Shown piece by piece: positions 1 to 7,701 of a stretch of DNA of 64,000 nt. How positions within the stretch are numbered: position 1 is the first letter of the stretch; each line of letters starts with the position of its first letter. The notes below the pieces were generated by a model that had not been told where the DNA came from, searched no databases, and was given only the letters and a program-made list of their open reading frames with translations. Position numbers and translations under genes: made by a program. Source of the stretch: Dyadobacter sp. CY345 (GTDB lineage Bacteria > Bacteroidota > Bacteroidia > Cytophagales > Spirosomataceae). Where the stretch lies: positions 992,001-1,056,000 of the forward strand of contig NZ_JAKFFS010000001.1 in the NCBI RefSeq assembly GCF_021502725.1, written 5' to 3'.

Positions 1-992
1 TGATTATGGATAAGGTAATGCGAAAATTCGGACTGAACGGGCGCAGTGTTGTTCCGCTTATTTCTGGTGTTGCATGCGCGGTGCCGGCTATTATGACTAC
101 CAGAAGTATCAGCAGTCGGCATGAGAGACTTTTGACTATTCTGGTAACGCCGATCATGAGCTGTTCCGCCCGACTTCCTATTTACAGTATCCTGATTGCT
201 TTGATAATTCCTTCAACAAAAGTGTTGGGGATTTTTAATATGCAGGGTCTGGTCTTATTCGGTCTTTACTTTTTAGGTTTGGCCGGTGCGTTGGTCTCGG
301 CCTGGATTTTGTCCTTGTTTATAAAAAGAACGGAGCCAGGTTATTTCATGCTCGAAATGCCTACTTATAAACTTCCGCGCTGGGGACATGTTGGTTTTAT
401 GATGTATGACAGCGTAAAATCTTTCGTGCTGGAAGCCGGTAAAATTATCCTTGCGATCTCCATAATCCTCTGGGTTTTATCATCATATGGTCCGAGTGAT
501 CATATGGAAGTTGCTGAGAAAAAAGTGGTGATGTCAATGTCCTCAGCCTCGGCTGAGGAAAGGGGTGCTGCCGTTGCGTCAGCCCGATTGGAAAACTCTT
601 ATGCAGGGAACTTCGGAAGGTTTATTGAGCCTGCTATTCGGCCGTTAGGTTATGATTGGAAAATAGGAATTGCCTTACTGGCCTCATTCGCCGCGCGCGA
701 AGTTTTCGTTGGAACTATGGCGACTATTTACAGCATCAGCGGAGATTCGGAGGATGTTTTGACTGTAAAACAGAGACTTGTGCAGGAGAAAAATGATCAG
801 GGCGGGCCTATGTATACTCCCGCGGTTTGCTATTCCTTGCTGATATTTTACGTTTTTGCGATGATGTGTATGAGCACAATCGCAGTTGTTTACCGCGAAA
901 CGCATGGCTGGAAATGGCCGTTAATTCAATTGGGATATCTGATGGTACTGGCTTATGTTTCGGCATTTGCTGTTTATCAGCTTATGAGCTAG
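1..992 (+). CDS. feoB: Ferrous iron transporter FeoB, C-terminal part (5'-truncated by window edge)
   Basis: Imports Fe2+ across the inner membrane; the N-terminal G-protein domain lies outside the window. The visible 329 codons are the membrane part. They include a pore-gate segment with the FeoB-typical stretch SCSARLPIY (about residues 50-60), hydrophobic helices near residues 75-105 and 140-165, a second gate segment with FAAREVFVG, and two closing helices. The frame is open to base 3, so the ATG at 6 is an internal Met and not the start. No feoA is visible downstream. The gene ends 150 bp before a convergent gene, with a palindromic element between them. FeoB identity is confident; whether FeoA is fused or encoded upstream cannot be seen. 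Confidence 0.93.
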   Translation, partial: IMDKVMRKFGLNGRSVVPLISGVACAVPAIMTTRSISSRHERLLTILVTPIMSCSARLPIYSILIALIIPSTKVLGIFNMQGLVLFGLYFLGLAGALVSAWILSLFIKRTEPGYFMLEMPTYKLPRWGHVGFMMYDSVKSFVLEAGKIILAISIILWVLSSYGPSDHMEVAEKKVVMSMSSASAEERGAAVASARLENSYAGNFGRFIEPAIRPLGYDWKIGIALLASFAAREVFVGTMATIYSISGDSEDVLTVKQRLVQEKNDQGGPMYTPAVCYSLLIFYVFAMMCMSTIAVVYRETHGWKWPLIQLGYLMVLAYVSAFAVYQLMS

Positions 993-1035
993 TTATCCAG
1001 TTCTGCCGTTTTTTTTATTACAGATAATAGAAACT

Positions 1036-1123
1036 TTTATTACCCGTCGGATGGTCGAAAAAGCCATCCGACGGGATGCTCGAACCGTCCGACGGCTTTT
1101 TCTGCCGTCGGACGGGTAATAAA
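1036..1123. repeat. REP-like double-hairpin palindrome
   Basis: Between the convergent ends of feoB and the NAD(P)HX repair gene lie two adjacent perfect 12-bp stems. The first pairs 1043-1054 with 1064-1075 and the second pairs 1085-1096 with 1104-1115. Four copies of the core CCGTCGGA or its complement are present. The outermost bases (tttattaccc and gggtaataaa) also pair, so the whole element can fold as one long cruciform. The loops are A- or T-rich. It resembles a REP/BIME unit and may also act as a bidirectional terminator. No second copy is seen in this window. Confidence 0.7.
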
Positions 1124-1141
1124 CAAGTTCACAAAAACAAT

Positions 1142-2623
1142 TTACCAGCCCAAAGTCTCCACAATATCCGACGCAATCATAGCCGTTTGGGTCTTCTTTT
1201 CTGCTGCTCTGTCGCCAGCCAATCCATGTTGGTATACGCCAAAAATGGCAGCCTGTTCAGGTGTATATTTTTGCGCCAGCAAAGCTGTTAAAACTCCTGT
1301 CAAAACATCTCCGCTGCCTCCCGTTGCCATACCCGCGTTTCCGGTTGAGTTAAAATGAACATCTCCGTTTGTAAGTATTACAGCAGTAAATGCTCCTTTC
1401 AGGATAATAATGACATTGTATTTTTTTGCAAAATTTCTCGCAAGTTCCAGTCTGTTAAATTCATTTGAAGATTCGCCGGCCAATCTTTGGAATTCTTTTG
1501 GGTGCGGTGATAAAATCGTTTTGGGAGGAAGTTTATCGAGCAGATCAGGATGTTTGGAAAGAATATTCAAAGCATCTGCATCCACAATTAGCGGAACTTT
1601 TATTTTGTCCAAAAGCTCATCCAGCATCCGGACTGTCAGCGGTTCCTGGCCAATGCCAGGCCCTATTCCTATTGCGGAATAAGAGTCCAGCTCAGGAAGG
1701 ATTGTAATAATCCGCTGGTTACGATCCACAGAAAGCATCGCTTCGGGAAGTGAAATTTGTAAAATCTGATAGCCGCATTCCGGTACGTGAACTGTCAGTA
1801 AGCCGACGCCTGAATGGAGACAAGCTCTTGACGAAAGTACTGCCGCGCCCATTTTACCATAACTTCCTGCGAAAATCAGCGCATATCCAAAGGTGCCTTT
1901 ATGCGAAAACTTTTCCCGTTTTTTAGTCAGTGCCTCGCCTGCCAATTTATCCGTATAATAATATGGAGTAAAAGTCTGCTCAATGAATTCTTTGTCTAAA
2001 CCTATATCAACTACGTGCCAGTCACCGGTAAATTCAGCGTTTTGAGGCATCATAAACGCTAGTTTTGGTGACTGAAAAGTAACTGTATGATTCGGTTTGA
2101 CAATCGTGTCGGATTTTTCCTTCGTTTGATCAACATACAAACCACTTGCAATATCAACTGATATAATGGTTCCCGAAGCTTGATTTATTGATTCAATAAC
2201 CTCTTGTAATAAACCAGTTACCGGGCGGGAAAGTCCTGAGCCCAGCAATGCATCAATAACAATCTGATCGCTGTGCAATTCCGGCATCGCGTGTGATTCA
2301 TAGATTGACTGAACCTGCAAATTTCCTTCCAGCCGTTCGAGATTCTGTTTAAAATCATCACTTCCATTTTCCGTATATTCTACCACAAAAATCCGAACAT
2401 GAAATCCTTTTTCGCTTAGGAGTCTGGCAATGGCTAATCCGTCACCTCCATTATTCCCTTTTCCGCAAAAAACGGAAACGGATTTGCTGATATCAAAACA
2501 ATTGATAAACCAGTTTACAAAGGCTAGCGAGGCCCGTTCCATAAGATCCAGCGATGAAATGGGTTCATTTTTTATTGTATGTGCGTCGAGTGCCCGAATC
2601 TGTTCTGCGTTTAATATTTTCAT
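1142..2623 (-). CDS. nnr: Bifunctional NAD(P)H-hydrate epimerase / ADP-dependent NAD(P)H-hydrate dehydratase
   Basis: Cytosolic metabolite-repair enzyme of 493 aa that converts damaged hydrated NAD(P)H back to NAD(P)H. The N-terminal YjeF_N epimerase domain (about 1-215) has the signature GKGNNGGDGLA at 54-64. The C-terminal ribokinase-like dehydratase domain (about 235-490) has the conserved NAG-ATGGSGDVLTG segment near residue 430. The length is normal for the fused bacterial form. The ATG at 2623 begins MKILNAEQIRALD, the usual family start. It appears monocistronic. No TAnnTTTG box was found upstream. Function is confident from both signatures. Confidence 0.95.
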   Translation of the reverse strand: MKILNAEQIRALDAHTIKNEPISSLDLMERASLAFVNWFINCFDISKSVSVFCGKGNNGGDGLAIARLLSEKGFHVRIFVVEYTENGSDDFKQNLERLEGNLQVQSIYESHAMPELHSDQIVIDALLGSGLSRPVTGLLQEVIESINQASGTIISVDIASGLYVDQTKEKSDTIVKPNHTVTFQSPKLAFMMPQNAEFTGDWHVVDIGLDKEFIEQTFTPYYYTDKLAGEALTKKREKFSHKGTFGYALIFAGSYGKMGAAVLSSRACLHSGVGLLTVHVPECGYQILQISLPEAMLSVDRNQRIITILPELDSYSAIGIGPGIGQEPLTVRMLDELLDKIKVPLIVDADALNILSKHPDLLDKLPPKTILSPHPKEFQRLAGESSNEFNRLELARNFAKKYNVIIILKGAFTAVILTNGDVHFNSTGNAGMATGGSGDVLTGVLTALLAQKYTPEQAAIFGVYQHGLAGDRAAEKKTQTAMIASDIVETLGW

Positions 2624-2737
2624 AACCAGTTATCCAAGTTGTGATGTCAAAGTTAAAATCCTGATAATGGATGCAATCACTAATATTATTCCATTGCAAA
2701 AATGGCATATTTTATCTGCAAAAAACTGTCGTAACGC

Positions 2738-2768
2738 TTTCACATATTAATAATTAATCTTAGCTTTG
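2738..2768 (+). promoter_or_regulatory. Bacteroidota-type promoter of rplS
   Basis: TAGCTTTG at 2761-2768 is a perfect match to the Bacteroidota -7 consensus TAnnTTTG. A TTTC at 2738-2741 sits 19 bp upstream in the place of the -33 TTTG. Transcription would start near 2775, giving a leader of about 87 nt before the rplS ATG. This is read from sequence only. Confidence 0.6.
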
Positions 2769-2861
2769 CACTCGTTTTCGCAATAGCTGTTTTGAATGAA
2801 GGGGCGTCACCCCATCCGCTGGAAGCAAGTTGCAATTTCAATTTCATTATAAAGCATCGTC

Positions 2862-3227
2862 ATGAGCGAATTAATTAAACTTGTAGAAGCTACGATTGAA
2901 AATCGTACCTCCGAGTATCCTGTGTTTAAAGCAGGTGACACGATCAACGTACACGTTAAGATCAGAGAAGGTAACAAAGAACGTATTCAGCAGTTTCAAG
3001 GTACGGTAATGCAACGCCGTAATTTGAGCGGAAGTGGAGAAACTTTCACTGTGCGTAAAATTTCTAACGGAATTGCAGTTGAACGTATTTTCCCAATCCT
3101 TTCACCAAGTATCGCGAAAATCGAATTGATCCGTCGTGGTAAGGTGCGTCGTGCGCGTTTGTTCTTCTTACGCGGTCGTCAGGGTAAAGCTGCTCGTATT
3201 AAAGAGCTTAAAGTAGCGAAGGCATAA
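2862..3227 (+). CDS. rplS: 50S ribosomal protein L19
   Basis: Structural protein of the large ribosomal subunit at the interface with 30S. The 121-aa product matches L19 along its length, with the conserved [26 protein letters not shown] and [22 protein letters not shown] segments. A short Lys-rich C-terminal tail extends past the core. Unlike the common rpsP-rimM-trmD-rplS operon, no such neighbours precede it here; it has its own promoter at 2738-2768 and a strong terminator. Near certain. Confidence 0.98.
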   Translation: MSELIKLVEATIENRTSEYPVFKAGDTINVHVKIREGNKERIQQFQGTVMQRRNLSGSGETFTVRKISNGIAVERIFPILSPSIAKIELIRRGKVRRARLFFLRGRQGKAARIKELKVAKA

Positions 3228-3250
3228 GATATTTTCTTCGAACGAAATTA

Positions 3251-3287
3251 AAAACCCTGCATCAGAATCTTTTCTTTGCAGGGTTTT
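3251..3287 (+). terminator. Intrinsic terminator after rplS
   Basis: An 11-bp stem pairs aaaaccctgca (3251-3261) with tgcagggtttt (3277-3287), followed by a T-rich run (gttgtttt). It lies 24 bp after the rplS stop. Confidence 0.85.
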
Positions 3288-3370
3288 GTTGTTTTACTTG
3301 AAAGTGGCCGCGGCGCGGTTGGTGATTAACTTCGCATTAGTTATAAATTTAGAAAAACCTTAAAACGATT

Positions 3371-3397
3371 GCCGAAAGCCGATCGCCGACAGCCAAA
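3371..3397 (+). repeat. 7-bp tandem repeat GCCGAnn at the dapF start
   Basis: Four head-to-tail units, gccgaaa, gccgatc, gccgaca and gccaaa, abut the dapF ATG at 3398. They occupy the position of a ribosome-binding site and contain no Shine-Dalgarno core. The repeat could be mobile intergenic filler or could affect translation initiation. Confidence 0.6.
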
Positions 3398-4177
3398 ATG
3401 GAAATTCCTTTTTTTAAATACCAGGGTACGGGAAATGATTTTGTAATGATTGATAATCGTTCCGGATATTTTCCTTCATCGCAGAAATTAATCGAATCAC
3501 TTTGTCACCGCCGCTTTGGAATCGGAGCGGATGGATTGATACTTCTGGAAAATGCGGAAGGATATGATTTCCGTATGGTTTATTTTAATGCCGACGGACG
3601 GGAAGGAAGTATGTGTGGAAATGGTGGCCGGTGCGCTGTTCGTTTTGCGCATGATCTTGGAATGTTTGATCAGGAAACTTCTTTCATAGCAGTTGATGGA
3701 CCGCATGAAGGTGTCGCTACCAAAGAAATAATTCGTCTGAAAATGGGATCAGTAAACGGTGTGGAACGTCACGAAAAGTATGATTTTCTGAATACTGGTT
3801 CACCGCATTATGTGACTTATGTAGATGATATTCAGGAAACCGAAGTTGTCAGTATCGGAAAAGATATTCGATACGGTTCTGAATTTGGGCCTAAGGGAGG
3901 TACAAATGTTAATTTTGTTCAATTGCTTGGCGAAAATCACATCAGTGTCAGAACTTATGAGCGTGGGGTAGAAGACGAAACTTATTCTTGCGGAACTGGT
4001 GTAACGGCCTGTGTTTTATCTGCACACCTACGTGAAGGATGGAACGGGCTGGTTACGGTGGAGACTTTGGGTGGAACTTTACAAGTCGATTATTTGGAAA
4101 AAGACCGATCGAAATTTGATGATATCTATTTGATTGGACCTGCTGTGAGGGTTTTTGAAGGAAATGTAAATATCTGA
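3398..4177 (+). CDS. dapF: Diaminopimelate epimerase
   Basis: Cofactor-independent epimerase that converts LL- to meso-diaminopimelate for lysine and peptidoglycan synthesis. The 259-aa product carries both catalytic cysteines in canonical motifs: Cys73 in CGNGGRC and Cys198 in SCGTGVTAC. The N-terminal FFKYQGTGNDFVM is also typical. The ATG at 3398 gives the usual N-terminus; the GCCGAnn repeat lies directly upstream in place of an RBS. The gene converges with the rhodanese gene, with 8 bp between stops. Confident. Confidence 0.97.
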   Translation: MEIPFFKYQGTGNDFVMIDNRSGYFPSSQKLIESLCHRRFGIGADGLILLENAEGYDFRMVYFNADGREGSMCGNGGRCAVRFAHDLGMFDQETSFIAVDGPHEGVATKEIIRLKMGSVNGVERHEKYDFLNTGSPHYVTYVDDIQETEVVSIGKDIRYGSEFGPKGGTNVNFVQLLGENHISVRTYERGVEDETYSCGTGVTACVLSAHLREGWNGLVTVETLGGTLQVDYLEKDRSKFDDIYLIGPAVRVFEGNVNI

Positions 4178-4185
4178 GTCGAAAA

Positions 4186-4491
4186 TCATTCTGCTTCCAG
4201 AATTCCTCCGTGTAAATGGAAAATCTTCTTGTCGTTCCATTCCGGAACACGACAAAAATCCAGGGCGGCTACTTTGCTTCTTACGCCATTTGTACACAAA
4301 ACAACGATATATTGAAAATCCGACAGCAGATTTCTCTGCTGCCGGATTTCTGCCAAAGGGATGTTAATCCCACCTTCATTAAATTCTTCAAACTCCCAAC
4401 TTTCACGAACATCAACAACCACGCAATCAGCTTGTTTTCGAAGCTCATTCATTTCTGATAGGTTGATATCGGTATATGTATTTTTGTACAT
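4186..4491 (-). CDS. Rhodanese-like domain protein
   Basis: Single-domain rhodanese of 101 aa, a possible cytosolic sulfur carrier or sulfurtransferase. The persulfide-forming Cys66 lies in the active-site loop CTNGVRS (66-72), and the domain opens with VVDVRESWEF (25-34). There is no signal peptide. The downstream order is the DEAD-box helicase, which ends 18 bp before this start on the opposite side, so both minus-strand genes may share a transcript. Substrate cannot be inferred. Confidence 0.85.
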   Translation of the reverse strand: MYKNTYTDINLSEMNELRKQADCVVVDVRESWEFEEFNEGGINIPLAEIRQQRNLLSDFQYIVVLCTNGVRSKVAALDFCRVPEWNDKKIFHLHGGILEAE

Positions 4492-4509
4492 AAGTCAATT
4501 CAACGGAAA

Positions 4510-5652
4510 TTATCTGCCGTTTGAATAAGGGTGATCTTTAACAACCGGGATGTTCTTAGCAATCAATTTATGAATATCTCTCAGATATGTTTTTTCGTCT
4601 AAATCACAGAAAGAATATGCAGTTCCTTTTGCTCCTGCGCGACCGGTACGGCCAATACGGTGAACATAGGTTTCTGGAATATTCGGAATTTCGTAGTTGA
4701 TCACGTGTGTCAGATCGTCCACGTCAATTCCTCTCGCTGCAATATCTGTGGCAACCAAAACGCGTGTTGTCTGGCTTTTGAAATTCTTCAAAGCATTCTG
4801 GCGCGCATTCTGGGATTTGTTACCATGAATCGCCTCAGAGGTAACGCCTGCTTTACGCAAAACTTTTACTACTTTATCTGCTCCATGTTTTGTTCTCGTA
4901 AAAACAAGCGCAGTAGCAATCGAATCGTCTTTCAGAATATGTAAAAGCAAACTGTTTTTGTCTGATTTATCGACGAAATAAACAGATTGCTTGATGGTAT
5001 CTGCTGTTGAGGAAACGGGTGTTACTTCAACTTTGGCAGGATTCGAAAGGATCGTGTCGGCCAGCGTCATGATCACCGGCGGCATCGTAGCAGAGAAAAA
5101 TAGCGACTGACGTTTTGCAGGTAACAGGCGCAAAATCTTTTTCACGTCATGTACAAAACCCATATCAAGCATACGGTCTGCTTCATCCAAAACAAAAATT
5201 TCCAGTTGTTTCAAATGTACAAAACCCTGGTTGATCAGGTCTAAAAGTCGCCCAGGCGTTGCGATCAAAATATCTACACCGCGTTTTAATGCGTCCGTTT
5301 GAGGCTTTTGACCAACACCTCCAAAAATTACAGTGTGTGTAATGTTCGTAAATCGTCCGTAAGCTGCAAAACTTTCTCCGATCTGGATTGCCAATTCACG
5401 CGTTGGCGTTAAAATAAGCGCTCTGATCGGTCCTTTATCATGTCGGTCTTTTTGCTTTTCTTCCAATATCTGAAGCATTGGAATTGCAAATGCTGCGGTT
5501 TTTCCAGTGCCCGTCTGCGCACAACCCAATAAATCTCTATGTTGTAATATTATAGGAATTGCTTTTGCCTGGATTGGAGTGGGAGTGGTGTATCCTTCTT
5601 CTGTCAGAGCCTTTTTAATTGGCTCAATGAGGTCTAAATCTTGAAATGTCAT
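4510..5652 (-). CDS. DEAD-box ATP-dependent RNA helicase (RhlE-like)
   Basis: Unwinds structured RNA in ribosome assembly or mRNA decay. All core motifs are present in 380 aa: AQTGTGKT (45-52), PTREL (83-87), DEAD (156-159), SAT (187-189), and HRIGRTGR (331-338). The protein ends shortly after motif VI with a basic tail, so it is a minimal helicase without RNA-binding extension. It is transcribed toward the rhodanese gene, leaving 18 bp between them. RhlE subfamily is a judgement from the Q-motif region and compact length. Confidence 0.93.
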   Translation of the reverse strand: MTFQDLDLIEPIKKALTEEGYTTPTPIQAKAIPIILQHRDLLGCAQTGTGKTAAFAIPMLQILEEKQKDRHDKGPIRALILTPTRELAIQIGESFAAYGRFTNITHTVIFGGVGQKPQTDALKRGVDILIATPGRLLDLINQGFVHLKQLEIFVLDEADRMLDMGFVHDVKKILRLLPAKRQSLFFSATMPPVIMTLADTILSNPAKVEVTPVSSTADTIKQSVYFVDKSDKNSLLLHILKDDSIATALVFTRTKHGADKVVKVLRKAGVTSEAIHGNKSQNARQNALKNFKSQTTRVLVATDIAARGIDVDDLTHVINYEIPNIPETYVHRIGRTGRAGAKGTAYSFCDLDEKTYLRDIHKLIAKNIPVVKDHPYSNGR

Positions 5653-5871
5653 TTGGTTGTTTTAAGCTGCCCATGTGTATAGCTTTAAGTATAAACAGAG
5701 CCGAAATAGTATTATGAAACCTTTTCAGGTTTTACGGATAACAGCAATATGGTTTTTATCGTTCATTATACTTTACTTTCGATGTCACTGCGTAGATAAT
5801 TTCTCAATATCGTAAATAGTAAAACGATAGACAGGGTAGTTTGCCATTAAATTCAGGGAAGATTTGGAGAA

Positions 5872-6324
5872 TTATTTTACTGTATTTTTGTTCATCGTTC
5901 CCGGAGAATGCCAGCTGAAAACGTGATATGTAGCAGGAATTGTGCCCACATTACGAATCGAATGCATTTGATTGGATGCCTGGAAAACGACCGAACCCGG
6001 CCCGACTCTTTTCATAGTTCCGTTAACCAAAGCCTCCAGCGTCCCTTCTTTTATAATGATAACTTCCTCTTCCTGATGTTTATGCGGCGGATGAGAACTT
6101 TCATTCGGATTGAGCGTCGTTACGTGGCATTCCAGTTCATCCAGCGTGGCTGTTGGAGACCGAAAGAAAGTTCTTACAGATCCTGTTTTTGTTTCTTTTA
6201 CTGCTATATCGTTCCAGTCAAAAATGGAAGAATCAAGTTTGTCAATTTTTGAACCCGCAAAGACAAACGTCATGGTAAGCCCGGCTGATACAGCTGCAAC
6301 GGTAATTTCTCTTTTTGTCAACAT
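5872..6324 (-). CDS. Cupin-domain protein with N-terminal membrane/signal segment
   Basis: The 150-aa protein has a hydrophobic N-terminus (about 7-24) that could be a signal peptide or anchor. A single cupin fold follows. Cupin motif 1 contributes His78, His81, His83 and Glu87, followed by KEG; motif 2 has GSVVFQASNQMH with His121. These residues would bind a metal ion. Exported single-domain cupins are common, but their substrates are usually unknown. The gene is isolated, with 115 bp to the divergent DUF1697 gene. Confidence 0.8.
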   Translation of the reverse strand: MLTKREITVAAVSAGLTMTFVFAGSKIDKLDSSIFDWNDIAVKETKTGSVRTFFRSPTATLDELECHVTTLNPNESSHPPHKHQEEEVIIIKEGTLEALVNGTMKRVGPGSVVFQASNQMHSIRNVGTIPATYHVFSWHSPGTMNKNTVK

Positions 6325-6438
6325 GTTCTTCGGAGTGTTTTGTAAAGTATATTTAGAAGAAAAATCTTTTTCAATTATACTTTTCTATTAGATTGTTTAA
6401 TTTAACAAAGAATACTATTAGCAAAATTTCAAAACCCG

Positions 6439-6981
6439 ATGAAAACCTATGTAGCCATTTTAAGAGGAATCAATGTGAGTGGTCAGAAGCTGATCAAAAT
6501 GGCTGAACTTAAAATGATGTTTGAGTCTCTGAACTTCGGCGAGGTGAAAACATATATTCAAAGTGGTAACATCGCATTTATGCCCAAACCGGGAAATGAT
6601 AAAGATCTTCAATTTCAAATTCATGAAGCAATCCTGAAAACCTTTCATTTCGATGTTCCGGTGATCGTTCTAGATGAAACAGAAACGAAAGATATTCAGG
6701 AAAACAATCCATTTTTAACAAATAGAAATGAAGATGAATCCAAACTTCACGTAACATTTCTTTCCGAAAAGCCGCAAAGTGATCTGTTTGAAAAACTCAC
6801 AGAAACCGCTCAGTTTTTACCAGACGAATGGATTTTAGCGGGACGCGCCATCTATATTTTTTGCCCGGAAGGTTATGGAAAAACAAAACTCAATAACAAC
6901 TTTTTTGAGAAGAAACTGAAAGTTACGGCAACAACAAGGAATTGGAAAACTATAAATGAACTGGTGGCGATGGTTAGTTAA
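6439..6981 (+). CDS. DUF1697 family protein
   Basis: A 180-aa soluble protein matching DUF1697, recognised by the N-terminus MKTYVAILRGINVSG and the following YIQSGNIAF segment (about 39-48). The function of the family is not established. The late segment YGKTKLNNNFFEKKL is also typical. The ATG at 6439 is the usual family start. It stands alone between divergent and downstream genes, with no functional context. Confidence 0.88.
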   Translation: MKTYVAILRGINVSGQKLIKMAELKMMFESLNFGEVKTYIQSGNIAFMPKPGNDKDLQFQIHEAILKTFHFDVPVIVLDETETKDIQENNPFLTNRNEDESKLHVTFLSEKPQSDLFEKLTETAQFLPDEWILAGRAIYIFCPEGYGKTKLNNNFFEKKLKVTATTRNWKTINELVAMVS

Positions 6982-7005
6982 TAGTCGTCAGTTTAGAAAA
7001 AATTG

Positions 7006-7013
7006 TAGATTTG
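7006..7013 (+). promoter_or_regulatory. -7 promoter element (TAGATTTG)
   Basis: Perfect TAnnTTTG match about 90 bp upstream of the Dabb-domain gene; the -33 box is not clear. The implied transcription start is near 7020. Confidence 0.45.
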
Positions 7014-7102
7014 TGTGAGGTTTATGGTTACATAGCCATAAATAAATAATATCGGGAAGCGAACAACTAACTGTAAGAATATAATTCACTTATACCCAAA
7101 AT

Positions 7103-7513
7103 ATGGAAGATTCATCAAGACGTAAATTTTTGCAAAACGCCGGATTGGCCTCATTGGTATCTATTTCGCCACTGGCTGCTGAGCCTGAAAGGACGAAGGA
7201 AGTTTTTATTCACCATGTTCTTTTCTATCTGAAAAACCCCAATAATGCTCAGGATGAGGCAAAACTCCTGGAAGGGTTGAAAAAATTAGCGAAAGTTCCA
7301 CAAATCAAATATGTGAATATCGGAAAACCCGCGCCGACTGATCGTTCGGTGATTGTGAAGGATTACACATTTTCCTGGATGTGTTTTTTCGATAATATTA
7401 TTGAAGAAGAATTATATCAAACGCACCCAATTCACGACGAATTCCGCAATAACTACGCACATCTTTGGGAAAAGGTAGTTATATATGATTCTGTTGGCCC
7501 TAAAAAGGTATAA
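7103..7513 (+). CDS. Dabb-domain (stress-responsive alpha/beta-barrel) protein with Tat-like signal
   Basis: The 136-aa product begins with a twin-arginine-like signal, SRRKFLQNAG (5-14), followed by a hydrophobic stretch ending near AAEPE (about residue 28). The rest is a small ferredoxin-like Dabb domain opening with VFIHHVLFYLK. Dabb proteins form dimeric barrels, but most lack an assigned reaction. The Tat-like start suggests a folded export to the periplasm, although the motif is short. An alternative is a Sec or lipoprotein-free anchor. Confident in the domain, not the role. Confidence 0.82.
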   Translation: MEDSSRRKFLQNAGLASLVSISPLAAEPERTKEVFIHHVLFYLKNPNNAQDEAKLLEGLKKLAKVPQIKYVNIGKPAPTDRSVIVKDYTFSWMCFFDNIIEEELYQTHPIHDEFRNNYAHLWEKVVIYDSVGPKKV

Positions 7514-7521
7514 CATTAAAA

Positions 7522-7549
7522 CAATCGGCAGCGCTCTTCCTGCCGATTG
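7522..7549 (+). terminator. Hairpin after the Dabb gene
   Basis: A 10-bp stem, caatcggcag (7522-7531) with ctgccgattg (7540-7549), follows the stop by 9 bp. The tail has few Ts (cttatctt), so it is a weak terminator candidate. Confidence 0.45.
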
Positions 7550-7701
7550 CTTATCTTCAAAATTTCGATTATAAATCCCGCTCCGGGGTTATTTATTAAG
7601 GTCACTGAGTATGGTTTACTTAGTGAATACTTTATTTGGCAAAGACCATATTTCCGCTGAGTGTTATCAGCATTGATCTTAAAACCAAATCTTGATAATC
7701 G

